DNA of 64,000 nucleotides from Polytrichum commune (Eukaryota > Streptophyta > Polytrichopsida > Polytrichales > Polytrichaceae): contig OX485809.1 in NCBI GenBank assembly GCA_950295325.1, forward strand, positions 34,920,144 through 34,984,143, read 5' to 3'. This document shows, piece after piece, positions 47,323 through 59,190 of this stretch. Position 1 is the first letter of the stretch; each line of letters starts with the position of its first letter. Below the pieces are notes generated by a model. That model had not been told where the DNA came from, did not search any database, and worked only from the letters and a program-made list of their open reading frames with translations. Made by a program: the position numbers and the translations under genes.

Positions 47323-48566
47323 CTCACCCCCACCAAACGGAGTCGATGCCCTCATCGACTATACTCGTAGTCGGCACACCAATTCTCAAGTTGCCATCCT
47401 CTATGGTGCCGCATTGTGTTTACCTTAGGGCGCGACCCCCACAATGCATCTTCAAATTTGGCATAGTCCCAAAGGTGTCGTTCCTAGGTGGTCCGTTAGC
47501 GACCTTGGATTTCTCCTCCAAGGACCTAACCTAGACTAGACCCACCTACTTTGGGACTCACTTGGGTTGCCCCTCCTTTGGAGCCTCCCCCGTTAGGCTC
47601 CACTAGCCTAACATGACACATCTAGGCGAGACCTCAACGCTTCCACTAAGTTGTCTCGGTTGCAACTCCGAGATGGCTTTCCATTGTTAAGCCACGCCTC
47701 GATCGCACGGGGGTGATGCCAAGTCCCGCCCGACTCGGTTCCCACTTTGCTCTTTCGAGACATGGGTTCATGACTCCCATGCGCCAACTCTCGTTAGCTC
47801 GCGGGTAGCACTTTTATGAGCACGCGCCATCACCTTGTCCCCGCCCGGACAAGCCCACAACTAAGAAGTTTCTTGGTTTTATCCAAGGCCCCTCCAAGCC
47901 ATGGCCCCCAATTACTCGGCTTACCCAACCTAGTTTGGCATATCTATTCCCCCTCTTCCAGTAACCAAGCACAAGTACAAGACTAGGACCTCATCTCATA
48001 CTTTTCTCTTTGCACCACTAAAGTTTGGACTTTATTCCCTCAAGCCAAAGAACAAGTTCATGTTGTGGAGTAATTAACCTCGAAGCTAAGTGTGCTACTA
48101 GCGTCTCTCCCCCACTAAAGGAGATTGATGTCCTCATCAATGCCTACGCTTCATTTTATTGGAATCCTTAGCCTTAGTTTCTTCAAAGTGCTTCACCAAT
48201 TCATTGGTGTTCACCATGTCTCTTGCCGCCACGCAAGCGGTTTCTTTCTAATGGTATCCTCACCATTTCACCAAGTACTCCTTTGTACATTTTCTTTCAT
48301 TTTCACTTGGGCTTCCTACACTTGAGGATGCCCTCCTACCTCATGTTCCAAATGACGTCCACAAGGTTGGGACGTGGCCTATCACTTGCTTGTGATCGGG
48401 CCACAAGGTGTCGTCCTAAAATGACTTTCGTAATGAGACATGAAATGTCGGATGCACTTTGATCTCCGGCGGTAATTCCAACTTATACATGTCCTTGAAC
48501 ACTTGTTCCACAATGGAAAACGAAGCTCCAATTTTGGACATGAACTTTTGGAGTGAGGCCTTCCGG

Positions 48567-49094
48567 CTAAGTGAAGTTGTTCACATTCAACAACACCTTT
48601 TGGCCCACCTCATTCTCCACTTCGCGTCTTCCGGCATTTACTAGCACTCCGTAGCACCTTCGGGCTTTCTCCACCAACAACTTGGTCATCTCCAAGACTT
48701 GTTTACCATCCTTGGCCAAGTCCTCACCATCTTGGTTGAACTCTAGTGTTGAATGTGCCCCCTCGAGAGCTAGGTTAATAGGTTGGAGCGCATCCACTCC
48801 ATAAGCCACCACGAAAGACCACCCCTTGGTAGCCAAGTGCGTGGCTACATTGCAATTACACTCCGCTCGACCCACATAGTCCGCCCAATCTCCTTGGTCC
48901 GCCCCCACCAAGTTCCTCAAGTATTGCTTCAAGACTCCATTCACATGCTCCGCTTTCCCATTCATTTGGGAATGCAAGGCCGTGCTAAACCTTAGTTTCA
49001 TTCCGACCTCCTTAGAGAAATGCATTGAAAATGCACTTGTGAACTTTGGATCTTGATCCCACACAATCACTCTTGGCAACCCGTGGTGCCTCAA
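48567..49094 (-). pseudogene. Integrase remnant of element 3
   Basis: A minus-strand frame with the integrase motif [15 protein letters not shown] and the QYLRNLVGADQGDWADYV segment, then the C-terminal region. It is homologous to 32400-33110 of element 1 and 41000-42480 of element 2. It is a fossil coding piece. Confidence 0.7.
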
Positions 49095-49939
49095 CCATCC
49101 TTTGAGAAAAGGCTATGCGGTCTCCAACGCGGTTGCGGTTCCCACAATCGGCACCATGTGTACCAACTTGGCAAACCGCTCTACCATCAACAAGATGGCA
49201 TCATACCCATGTGACTCCGGCAAACTTGTGATCAAGTCCATGCACATACTATGCCATGGCGCCGACGGGATAGGCACGGTTGCAAGAAACCGCCTTGCTT
49301 TTGGTAAGAGGCTCGGTTCACTTGGCACTTTATTCACGCCTTCACAAAGTGGGTTATATCCAACTTTACGCACCGCCAATGGTACCTCTTTGACACCATT
49401 CTATGGTGGTTTTCTTTTTCTCCTCTATGGCCGGCAATAGGACTATCATATTCCTGCTTCAAAACCGATAGCCTCAACTTGCCTTGTGGCACCAATACCC
49501 GACTTTGTTTGCACTTGAACAATCCGTCCACCAACTAAACCTCTTTGAGCACCTTGCTCTTGCGAAGCTCACCTAAAAGCTTTTGTGCTTTGGGGTAGTT
49601 AATTTACCCCTCCCGTATCTTGCATCACAAGTTTCCTTCGCCGGCACACATTAGCCACAAGGTTTGGATGGTTCTCATTGCTTGGAACTCTTCCGGTCTA
49701 CTTCGCGCATCCGGCACCACATTTCCACGGTCCGGTTTGTGGATCAAATCCACCTACATAAGCGCCAAACTATCATGCCACCGCAATGACTTGGCGCTCA
49801 CTTGCGCTTGTATGTCAAAATTCTTTTAGGGCACATTGTCCATGTAGACCTTTGGTTTGTGCAACCCCAAATAGTGTCGCCACATCTTCAAGCAATGCAC
49901 TACGACAAAGAAGTTCTTTGTTATGAGTTGGTTGTCTTC

Positions 49940-50835
49940 TTTGACAACCATCGAGCTTCATACTCCCATATGCAATGGCCATCCATCTTATGCATAATCC
50001 ACCATTGGCAAAGTCACTCACCCCCGTATGCACCTTAAAAGGTTTATCAAACTCGGCGAACTTGAGCACGGGCGGCGAAGAGAACTTAGTCTTAAGCTCC
50101 CCAAGGACTTGGTGACAAGGCTCATCCCACTCTTGGGATAGCCATTTCTTTCACAAGTTGGACAAGGTCGGACAATCATGGACCTTCATGCTCCCATATG
50201 CAATGGCCATACGTCTTGCATCAACATCCGCCAATGGTAAAGTCGCTCGCCCCCGTATGCACCTCAAAAGGTTTGTCAAAGTCCGCGAACTTGAGCACGG
50301 GCGGCGTAGAGAACTTGGTCTTAAGCTCCTCAAGGACTTGGTGGCAAGGCTCATCCCACTCTTGGGATAGCCATTTCTTGCACAAGCCGAACAAGGTTCG
50401 ACAAGCATTAAGCTTATTGCTTTCATATGCAATGGTCACCCATCTTGGATCAACATCCGCCAATGGTAAAGTCACTCGCCCCCCGTATGCACCTCAAAAG
50501 GTTTTTCAAGCTCCGCGAACTTGAACACGGGTGGTAAAGAGGAACTTGGTCTTAAGCCCCTCAAAGACGTGGTGGCAAGGCTCATCCCACTCTTGGGATA
50601 GCCATCTCTTGCACAAGTTGGACAAGCTTCTACAACCATGGAGCTTAATGCTCCTATAAGCAATGGTCATCCATCTTGGATCAACATCCGCCAATGGTAA
50701 AATCCTTCGCCTTCATGTGCACCTCAACATGCTCATGAAAACCCGGAAACTTAACCACATGTTGTGAAGAGAACTTACTCTTGAGCTCCCCAAAGGCTTG
50801 GTGGCAAGGCTCATCCCACTCTTGGGATAGCCATT
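49940..50835 (-). repeat. Tandem ~230-bp repeats of the RNase H segment in element 3
   Basis: Four copies with the landmark CCCACTCTTGGGATAGCC at 50126, 50355, 50586 and 50816, a period of 229-231 bp. It matches the array in element 1 in content and number, so the amplification predates the split of the two elements. Confidence 0.87.
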
Positions 50836-51153
50836 TTTTTCCAACATGTTGACTAAGGTTCTAGCAACCTTAGAAAAACCATGAATGAAGTGGTGGTAGT
50901 AGTTGTCTAGGCCAACAAATGACCTAAGCCCTTTTCTTGAATCAAGGGCCAATTCTCTTCTTGGATTGCCTTGACATTCTTCATGTTCGTCCACCAACTT
51001 CCTTTGTCACCACATACCTCAAGAACTCAATCTCTCGTTGAGCAAAGTTATTTTTCACTTCTTGGCGGTAACTTTTTGGGCAACACATTGGTGAATACAT
51101 CCTTGTATCTCACCAACATCCCACCAATGTGGTTTGGAGGAGGCCCATCTTTC

Positions 51154-51543
51154 CTAGCCTCCCCATACATTCCTTGGAGTTGCTCCAATTGAACCACGAC
51201 CATTATGTTTTCTATTTTTCATTTGGTCCATTAAGACCAAATTCAACTTGGGTCCTCCTACCATAGGAGTCCTTGTCAATTTGAACTTCAATTCTTTGCC
51301 ATTATGACACATCATAATGCACCGCAAGCTCACCGGCTTGCACCTCACATCTGTCATGTGAGTTTCAAAGTAGGCGGCCTTCACAATGACATGCATTTCA
51401 TCTATTTCACATGGTGTAAAATTTTGACAAAAATCCAATGTCCCACATTGAAAGGTTACATGCATCGCGGCCTCCTTTGTCTCATGCGGTTCGCCCTTTC
51501 CAAACCGCACCTTGGTGGGCTTGCTTTCTCTATCAATCGGCAA
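51154..51543 (-). pseudogene. Protease remnant of element 3
   Basis: A minus-strand frame with GKGEPHETKEAAMHV and CEIDEMHVIV, homologous to the C-terminal half of the element 2 protease (around 37430-37600). It is a fossil. Confidence 0.65.
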
Positions 51544-51659
51544 GCCCCAACTCCCTTGTGAGTTTTGGGCTCAAGAAGGAGTGGTAGCCTCTTTGTCAAC
51601 ACATGAGACATTTCTCCCATTCATTGAGCCTCAAGGTACAAAAGATTTGGCTTTGGCTA

Positions 51660-51985
51660 AAGGCTACTAGCCTTGGCCACAAAGCCATCGTCTTACATTC
51701 GGTCCTCGGCAACTTGGCTTGGCTTGGTCCGCAAAGCCAACTTTAAACATTTCGTCCGCGGGACAAATTGGTTTGGCGCCACAAAACCAATTTCTAATAG
51801 TTTGTCCGCAAAACAAACATGTTTTGCCTTGGTAGCACAAAGCCACCTTCCCACACTCCGTCCGCGGCACGAACATGAATTGCCTTGGTAGGACAAACCC
51901 ACCTCCCAACATTCCGTCCGCGGCACAAGTATGATTTGCTTTGGAAGCATAAAGCCACCTTTCAACATTCCGTCCGCGGCACCAA
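51660..51985 (-). repeat. 50-56-bp tandem repeats beside the gag knuckle region of element 3
   Basis: About six copies of a short unit carrying CGTCCGCGGCAC and a TTGCCTTGG stretch; unit starts fall near 51703, 51755, 51805, 51861, 51917 and 51973. The unit corresponds to the short linker after the CCHC knuckle that is single in element 2. Confidence 0.8.
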
Positions 51986-52659
51986 CATGTTTTGCCTAAG
52001 TAAAATGGACCAAACAATTTGCACTCATTTCTTTGGGACCTACTTTGGCTAAAGCCACTTGTGGTGATGCGCCGCCAAACTTCTCTTTGGGACCATCGGC
52101 TTCAATGCTCTTGCAAACTTGATGGTCCCCACCATGTCCTCAAGAAGCCTTAGGGACTTAAACAAGGCATCCACCACCCGCTTTTAAAACCCCACCTAAA
52201 AGGATGCATTTCTTAGAAAGCTCGTCCGTTTTAGGTGTATCCTTCATTTGTGCGTTTGAATAGCGCACATAGGCCTTAAGAGGCCCCGGGTGCCTCATTA
52301 GCACCAAATTCATTCCAACATCAATACCTTCCAAGCATTTCGAATTGGAATTTCAATCCAACATTAATGCCCTCCAAGGTTTTGGGTGCATTCGGTATTC
52401 TAGGCCCCAAATGCTTTTTGAGGCGTGCGGGAGCCCTTTCAAAGGACTCCACCATTTTCCTTACCGAATCCACCATCATGCCCACCATTGTCATTAGAAC
52501 CAATGGTACGGTCAAATTCCATTTAAACATGATCTTTGTTCCAATTTGAGCCTCACAACCTTTTGGAAACCCCGGGTCACCATCACAACCCGCTTATTTG
52601 ATAGCCATGCTTCCCTCAAAGTGCTAGCTCAAAAATTGGAAACCTGCTCTGATACCAAG

Positions 52660-53632
52660 TGTCGTAACCCTTGCTAGGTCCCTTAACAATCTTGCCAATT
52701 TTTAATTCTAGCAAAGGTTACGAGTCGCTAACCCTTCGCATTCCGCCATGCTAATGGATAGCTCCTCTTACCCCGGACCAATAGTTCATAGGAGGGAACC
52801 AACCCTCCTACTTTGCTTTCGGGACTCACCCCTTAATCGGTAACCCATTTCCCCAATGTGGACTTCCATCCATGGAAGTCCAATCCCATGTTGATCATCG
52901 CGTTGCCGGAGCAACACTACAACAACCCGAACCATACTAGGCAACTATAGCCTCACAATGGGCCATTGCCCATGGAGGCCTTGCCGTTCGGCATCGGGTG
53001 GGTGAGGCCACACCACCTCACCCATATAAGCCTCTAGGACTCTACGCGGGGCCCCTACCCCACCGTCAACCAACCTCTTGTCTCTCCACCAAGAGTTGGG
53101 GCCAAGTGGACACTTTCCCTTAGCCGCTGGGCCTAGAAGCCCCCATCAGCTTCAGACCATCATAACTTCCTTGTATGATGTCTGATTCCAACAACCAACC
53201 ACTCCATCCTCATCTACGCTTCACGTAGATGCCGATGGACTCCTCACTTGCCCCATTCGGGCAAGTATTGAGGAAGTTATGCCTGTTTGAACCTTGGCAG
53301 TCCCGGGAATCACTCCCAGGCACTGCTGTAGCAGGGCGCTGTCCCGGGACAGCGCCCCACTCAAATGGCCATAACTCCTAGCTCACACCTCCGATTGAGG
53401 TGATCTTGAGCATTCTAGAATCATCACGCCATGAGCTACGCATAGCTCATGGCCTTACCCTTGTGCCTCCTAGTCTCTGTGGGTGGGAGGCGTTCCCCAC
53501 GCCCGGGGCCCTCACCCACACTAGGATCACTTGGGCCCTCTCACCAACGGTGCCACAAGTCCCGGGTGTCACTCCGGGGTCCCCCTTGTGCCCATGGTGT
53601 TTCGGGCACTCCTCATGGAGAGGTGCGCGACA
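52660..53632 (-). repeat. 5' LTR of element 3
   Basis: 973 bp, partner of 46350-47322. The primer-binding site complement (GCTCTGATACCA) ends two bases to its left, which fixes the minus orientation. Confidence 0.95.
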
Positions 53633-54284
53633 GCGGTATAAGTATTATTTGGTGTGGTACCTATCTCCCCTCAACGTCCATTGTTGTAAGGCACCACCAA
53701 ATTTCTTATTGGGGTCATCGGCCTTAATGCTCGTTGCAATTTTGATGATCCCCGCCACAACCTCAATAAACTTTTGGAAATTTGAACTTGATATTCACCA
53801 CCCGCTTTTGAAACCCCACCTAAAACGATGTACTTCTTAGAAAACTCGTTCATCTAAGATGCACAATTCATTTGGGTGTGAAATTCGCGCATATACGCCT
53901 TAAGAGGCCCGCACGCCTCATTTCCACCAAATTCATTCCAACATCAATACCTTCCAAGCATTTCGAATTGGAATTTCAATCCAACATTAATGCCCTCCAA
54001 GGTTTTGGGTGCATTCGGTATTCTAGGCCCCAAATGCTTTTTTGAGGTGTGCGGGAGCCCTTTCAAAGGACTCCACCAATTTCCTTACCGAATCCACCAT
54101 CATGCCCACCATTGTCATTAGAACCAATGGTATGGTCAAATTCCCTTTACACATGATCTTTGTTCCAATTTGAGCCTCACAACCTTTTGGAAACCCCGGG
54201 CTAACCATAATAATCCTCACGTTTGATAGCCATGTCTCCCTCAAAGTGCTAGCTCAAATATTGGAACCCTGCTCTGATACCAAG
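53633..54284 (-). pseudogene. Element 1 gag remnant and primer-binding site
   Basis: Decayed minus-strand gag sequence (LERAPAHLKK-type motifs similar to the acidic start of the element 2 gag), then the initiator-tRNA-Met primer-binding site at 54271-54282. The homologous stretch in element 3 is 52150-52659. Confidence 0.65.
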
Positions 54285-55259
54285 TGTCGCAACCCTTGCT
54301 AGCCCCCCCTTGACCATCTTGCCAATTGTCAATTCTAGCAAAGGTTACGAGCGCTAACCCTTCGCATTCCGCCATGCTAATGGATAGCTCCTCTTACCCC
54401 GGACCAATAATTCATAAGAGGGAACCAACCCTCCTACTTTGCTTTCGGGACTCACCCCTTAATCGGTAACCCATTTCCCCAATGTGGACTTCCACCCATG
54501 GAAGTCCAATCCTATGTTGATCATCGCATTGCCGGAGCAACACTACAACAACCCGAAGCATACTAGGCAACTATGGCCTCACAATAGGCCAAAGCCCATG
54601 GAGGCCTTGCCATTCGGCCTCGGGTGGGTGAGGCCACACCACCTCACCCATATAAGCCTCTAGGACTCTACACGGGACCCCTACTCCACCGTCAAGAGAC
54701 CTCTTGTCTCTCTACCAAGAGTTGGGGCCAAGTGGACATTTTCCCTTAGCTGCTGGGCCTAGAACCCCCCCAGCAGCTTCAGACCATCATAATTTCATTG
54801 TATGATGTCTGATCATAACAACCAACCACTCCATCCTCATCTACGCTTCACGTAGATACCGATGGACTCCTCGCTTGCCCTATTCGGGCAAGTCTTGAGG
54901 AAGTTATGCCTATTTGAACCTTGGCAGTCCCGGGAATCACTCCCAGGCACTGCTGTACCAGGGCGCTGTCCCGGGACAGCACCCCACTCAAATGGCCAGA
55001 ACTCCTAGCTCACACCTCCGATTGAGGTGATCTTGAGCATTCTAGAATCACCACGCCATGAGCTACGCATAGCTCATGGCCTCACCCTCATGCCTCCTAG
55101 TCTTTGTGGGTGGGAGGCGTTCCCAACGCCCGGGGCCCTCACCCACACTAGGATCACTTGGGCCCTCTCACCAACGGCGCCACAAGTCCCGGGTGTCACT
55201 CCGGGGTCCCCCTTGTGCCCATGGTGTTTCGGGCACTCCTCATGGAGAGGTGCGCGACA
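54285..55259 (-). repeat. 5' LTR of element 1
   Basis: 975 bp, partner of 30397-31371 with about ten visible differences. It is followed directly by the GAGGA duplication and the resumed ATCCGG-rich element. Confidence 0.95.
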
Positions 55260-56672
55260 GAGGACCTGCTCACAATAGCGGCGGATGAGGTCACCTACAA
55301 GTTGCTTCCGGAAGCCGGAGACGTCCAGCGACCCTATTCTTCCGGAAGCACCTCCCTCGTCACCCGGAAGCCCGCCACCAACCGTCTCGAGGCCACTCTC
55401 TCCTCCTCCCCCTCACCAACATCCGGAAGCCGGACCCAGCCGGGAGACCCCATGGCGAAATGTGGACCTATCCGCTTGGGACTTTCCGGAGAATCCATTC
55501 AAGCGGTTCCAGGAGGGGATGGAGCACCTCAAGACCCAGTATTACCGACTGGAGCACATCGTCAAGGGGGCGAACCATGCTCTGGACGACTGCGGACCCG
55601 GAAACATTCTTCGGGAATTGGCAAAGAGGGCGGACCGGAAGGAGCTGGAGCAGGCCAAGACGGAGAACGCCCACCTCACCGCCCAGGTAGCGGCCATGAC
55701 TCAGGAGCTGAGTCAGAAGAGCGAGGAGATCCGGAAGTACCATGCGGAGCAGGCAGTGCTCTTCAACCGGATCCGGGAGCTGGTGGGTCATCCGGCGGAG
55801 ATCGTTAACAAGGCACATCTCTACGACCGGATGATGGAGTCCGGAGATCCCGCTTCCGCCAGGCAGACCCTCCCCATCCTCGTGAAGTATTCACGAACGA
55901 TGAAGGATCTCCTGGCGGAAATCCAGAGGGTGGTCCCGCCAAGCGGAACACCGCGGAGGGTGCTCTATCCGGGTCCGCCAGGGTCACCAACCGGAACCCT
56001 CTACGAGGTGGTTGGTGAAGTAGCCCTGGTTCAGAATCCGCCGGCCTCTGCAGGACCCAGCCAGCAAGGAGGCGGCTCTCGGCCTGGTAGTTCCGGAGGG
56101 GCTCCGGAAAGGGTCCGTTCTCCCCAGGTGAGGCGGAAGAGCACCGGGTCGGTCCGATCCGGAAGGGGCCAGTCCCCTGTTCCGCGGAACTCGGATAGGT
56201 CCCGAACTCCGGATAGGGCTAGGACGCCGATCCGGCACCAGACTTCCGATCGGGAGGCCACTCCGAGTAGGGGCAAGGCCCCTATGACCCACGCCTCGCC
56301 ATCATCTCCACGGGACTGCCAAGTGGTGAGTCCCTTTCCTCCGCCACCCTCAAGGGCGGCCTCCAACAGGGATCCGCGGACGGCTTCGATCTCGGGCGGA
56401 CGGAATCCGGAAGCGATCCTTCTCCAGTCCGAAGCATCCGGATGGGGACAGCTTCCGGAACCCCAGGGACAGTCTCCGGAACACCAGGGACCGCTACCCC
56501 ACGGACCGAGAGGGCAGCGGATTCGGAGGACGAGGTTGCTCCGTCTCCGAACATGAGGAGGATGCTCACGCAGCTACAGAAGGCGTCGCCGGCAGGGGGC
56601 TCATCCGCCGTCAGCGGGTTAGGGAGCCACTCAAAGGAGGGATCGGCTCCGAAGAAGCACCGGTCTTCTTAG
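55260..56672 (+). CDS. ORF of the ATCCGG-rich element, copy B, C-terminal part
   Basis: Resumes after element 1. It shows the proline-rich linker (PPSSPGSPPP), the Glu/Gln-rich coiled coil, the SPTGTLYEVVGEVALV segment and the Arg/Ser/Pro-rich tail, parallel to copy A at 25050-27468. Here the site occupied by the solo LTR in copy A is free of it (around 56200). The last piece ends KKHRSS then TAG at 56670-56672. Function is not recognised. Confidence 0.5.
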
Positions 56673-58059
56673 TTAGGGGAGTAGCTAGATTAGTTAGGCA
56701 GAATGGAGGTAGGCAGGTAGGACTTAGGAGTTTTTGAAGACGATTAATAAAATTTTCCTTTGGTAGTATCAGCGGAAAACCTAGATCTGGATCCGGGAAA
56801 TCCGGGAGACTGGGGGTAGTTAGGGTTTTTCTTAAGCGGCGGCCGCTTGGGCCGCCGCCCTCAGTTTAGGGATTTTCGAGCCTCTACTTAAGGCTGAATA
56901 AGGAGCTTGAGAAGGGTTCCTTCTCCATTGTTGTATTGTGATTACTCCTACTCCGAATAAATGTCTTTGCTTCTCACTCCTTGACTTCTCTTTATTGATG
57001 TTTGTGTGAATGATCCGGAGATCGTTAGTGGAAGAGAAAGAGAGAGCATGAGGGATAGGAGTTCCGGATAGGACATGAGAGAGGAGACCCGGATCAGATC
57101 CGGTTATCGCCTTGTAGATCCTCTCTGAGTGTAGTGGGAGGGAAACCTCACTAATCCGGTAGGTTGGGTAACGTCTAGGTGGGATAGCCGCTGGGAAGAT
57201 TGGGTGAGATCCGGAAGGGATCCGGACTTACGCCAATCTGATCTTCTAAAGAGGTCCCACCGTCCTTAGACGGACCTGTCCGGATTAGTGGTACGGATCG
57301 CCCAGTTAGCTCAGATTGAGTAGAATCCAAGGTAGAGGTAGGCGGACAGATCCGTCGGACGGAGAAGGAGAGGTCCGGATCAGTAAGGATTCCGGATAGG
57401 AGGTCACCTCCGGAGTGCAGTAGGAAGAGATCCTCATTGTTCCGAATGCTTGGGTAACGTCCATGTGAGATAGCCGTCGTTAGGACTGGGCAAGATCCGG
57501 AAGGTGCCGGACTTACGCCATCCGACCTTCTGAAGAGGTCTCACAGTCTTTGGACGGGGTAATCCGGAAAGTGGTACGGGTCACCTACTCATCCCGTCGA
57601 GTTAGATCTCCGGTCGGAATCCGGACTCCTCTGGCCACTATGGTCCCAAGAAACAATCCAGATCTCTCTGCGTGACCTGCCAGGACGGACCTGATCAATC
57701 CGGATTGGTTGTGAGGGAGTTTCCGGATTCTAACCTTATCAAGGACGTCTTCACCGGAAGAAACCACTTATTCTAGAGGGTAGACGTAAAGGGGTGGGTG
57801 AGTATTATAAAGAGGACCTAGAAATAACATCCGGAGAGGCACACTCCGGAAAAAGGCTAAGAATGTCCCCAAAGACCAAATATCCGGAAATAAGGCTTTC
57901 TGGAAATTTGGCTAAGGAAGAAGAAATAAGCAGGTACGGAGAGTTTTAGACCTCCTACACTTCACAGAATCCCTGGACGATACTAGGGTCATCCGGACAA
58001 CCCGGATTAGGCACTTAAAACCGCCAATCCGGATATTTTGGTGTTCGCGTGTTCCCACA
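56673..58059 (+). repeat. Noncoding 3' region of the ATCCGG-rich element, copy B
   Basis: Parallel to 27469-28851: AATAAA-like signals, then dense ATCCGG/TCCGGA motifs, ending GTTCCCACA at 58059 and followed by AGGTG. Confidence 0.75.
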
Positions 58060-58064
58060 AGGTG

Positions 58065-59086
58065 TTTCTCTGTCTTTCTTGGAACATTTGCATCTGCAAG
58101 AGCTCTCTCCGACTGTTAAGGGAGAGCTGTATTTTCCATCTTATGCACACTTGAGTTCCAATTTCTTTCCAATTTCCCCGTCCAATCTACTTCAAGTATA
58201 GCAGAATAATCTCTTGTTAGAATGTTTCTTTTGTCTGCACACTTAGTGAAACCTACTTAGAGGGAAGCTAAAGAAATAAGTTTGATTATTCCCTGAAGTT
58301 GAAGTCTATCGTAGATCGGCGCTCATCGGACGGTGAAGAATACTTCCTGCAACAATTTTGATCTGATTGATCTGATTTGATCTCATGTGTAATTTTGATC
58401 TGGTTGATCTGATGTTCACTCCGATTGAACAACAGTTTTAACAAGGTAGGAAGGAAGGAAACACCTGTGAAGTTGAAAGCTCTGAGAGAAAGCCAGTGTA
58501 GAAAAGTTGGTGATTTCTATGATATTATGCCTGAAAGACTTATACAAGGTCAGCAGACCAAAAGTTTTACTGTGGTGGATTAGAGATAATGCTGAAGAAA
58601 TGGCCTGTGTTTCTTCATTCTCACATTATACTGTGCAGATGTCCTGTTCTATTGAGTTGCCTGTGTGGTCTGTTTTCTAGACTTAACAGCCCATCAGATT
58701 GTGTTTACAGTTTTGAGGTTAGAGATTTGAAGTCACTTGTTTAAAAGTTACTTAGCACCAGAATTTGAAAAAAATTGTTGGAATGATGAAAACTTGTAGT
58801 CTGCACTATTCTAAAAATTCTAAAAAACTAAAAACTGTATAATTACAAGCATCCATTTTCTAGATAGTAGCTTAAAGAAAAAGACAATCTGATTGCGAGT
58901 CTGATGACAGTCTGATTGCGAGTCTGATTGCGAGTAGGTACTTGGTTTGCCAAAGCTGAGAAATACATGTACGAACCATTGTTGGAATAGTATTGGAATA
59001 GTATTTATACTTTTGGTGTCCCGGCCCTTACATGAGTGTAGTATATAAGAATGACATGCTTCAGAGCACTGGACTAACTTAGCAGT
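58065..59086. other. Unique sequence between the nest and the transposase gene
   Basis: No ORF with a recognisable product. It has a run of GATCTGATT-type repeats near 58355-58435 and a short direct repeat CTGATTGCGAGT near 58888-58936. It could hold the 3' part of the pogo-like element, but its terminal repeat was not found. Confidence 0.5.
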
Positions 59087-59106
59087 GTGAAAGATGAGAG
59101 CCTGCC

Positions 59107-59190
59107 TTCTGCTGTTGCTGTTGCTGCTTTGCCCTTTGTTGCTGTTGTTGCTGCTTTACCCTTTGTTGTTGTTGTTGTTGCTTTACCCTT
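59107..59190. repeat. TTG/CTG microsatellite
   Basis: Alternating GCTGTTGCTGTTGCTG and TTGTTGTTG runs, interrupted by CTTTACCCTTTG repeats. It produces hydrophobic or leucine-rich spurious ORFs on the plus strand. Confidence 0.8.

Larger units (their letters stand above)
46350..53632 (-). mobile_element. Element 3: young member of the RT-less chromovirus-derived family
   Basis: LTRs 52660-53632 (5') and 46350-47322 (3'), both 973 bp, differing at about three positions by eye (~0.3%). The primer-binding site (initiator tRNA-Met) is the complement of 52646-52657. Flanks are GCGGC (46345-46349) and GCGGT (53633-53637), four of five matching. The interior parallels element 1: long 3' noncoding part, chromodomain and integrase remnants, fourfold RNase H repeats, no reverse transcriptase core, protease and gag remnants. 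Coding parts are broken many times, yet the LTRs are nearly identical. So it moved recently, presumably with enzymes supplied by a relative such as element 2. Confidence 0.9.
30397..55259 (-). mobile_element. Element 1: Ty3/gypsy chromovirus derivative, RT-less family
   Basis: LTRs at 54285-55259 (5' on the minus strand) and 30397-31371 (3'), both 975 bp, flanked by GAGGA at 30392-30396 and 55260-55264. The primer-binding site is the complement of initiator tRNA-Met at 54271-54282, two bases from the LTR. The polypurine tract is next to 31372. Coding remnants run leftward: gag (53633-54240), protease (45900-46340), RNase H (33700-34900), integrase (32500-33650) and chromodomain remnants (32170-32480). 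The reverse transcriptase core is missing. It is broken many times over. LTRs differ at about ten positions by eye (~1%), so it is the oldest of the three LTR elements in the nest. It contains elements 2 and 3. Confidence 0.85.
29103..58059 (+). mobile_element. ATCCGG-rich unclassified element, copy B with both ends, holding the LTR nest
   Basis: The ends form a 7-bp inverted repeat (TGTGGGA at 29103, TCCCACA ending 58059), flanked by AGGTG at 29098-29102 and 58060-58064. Without the nested insertion (30397-55259 plus its 5-bp duplication) it is about 4.1 kb. The 5' part (29103-29606) is noncoding, with an ATTTCCGTA-type hairpin near the end and a TATTTAAG box near 29532. The ORF follows, then the ATCCGG-rich 3' part. 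No long terminal repeats are seen: neither terminal ~500 bp recurs at the other end. The 5-bp duplication would fit several superfamilies, so class is left open. Confidence 0.7.

Noticed and set aside
29103-58059. ATCCGG-rich element as an LTR retrotransposon
   Set aside because: TG...CA ends and a 5-bp duplication fit, but neither end's sequence recurs at the other end, and no primer-binding site, protease, polymerase or integrase was found.
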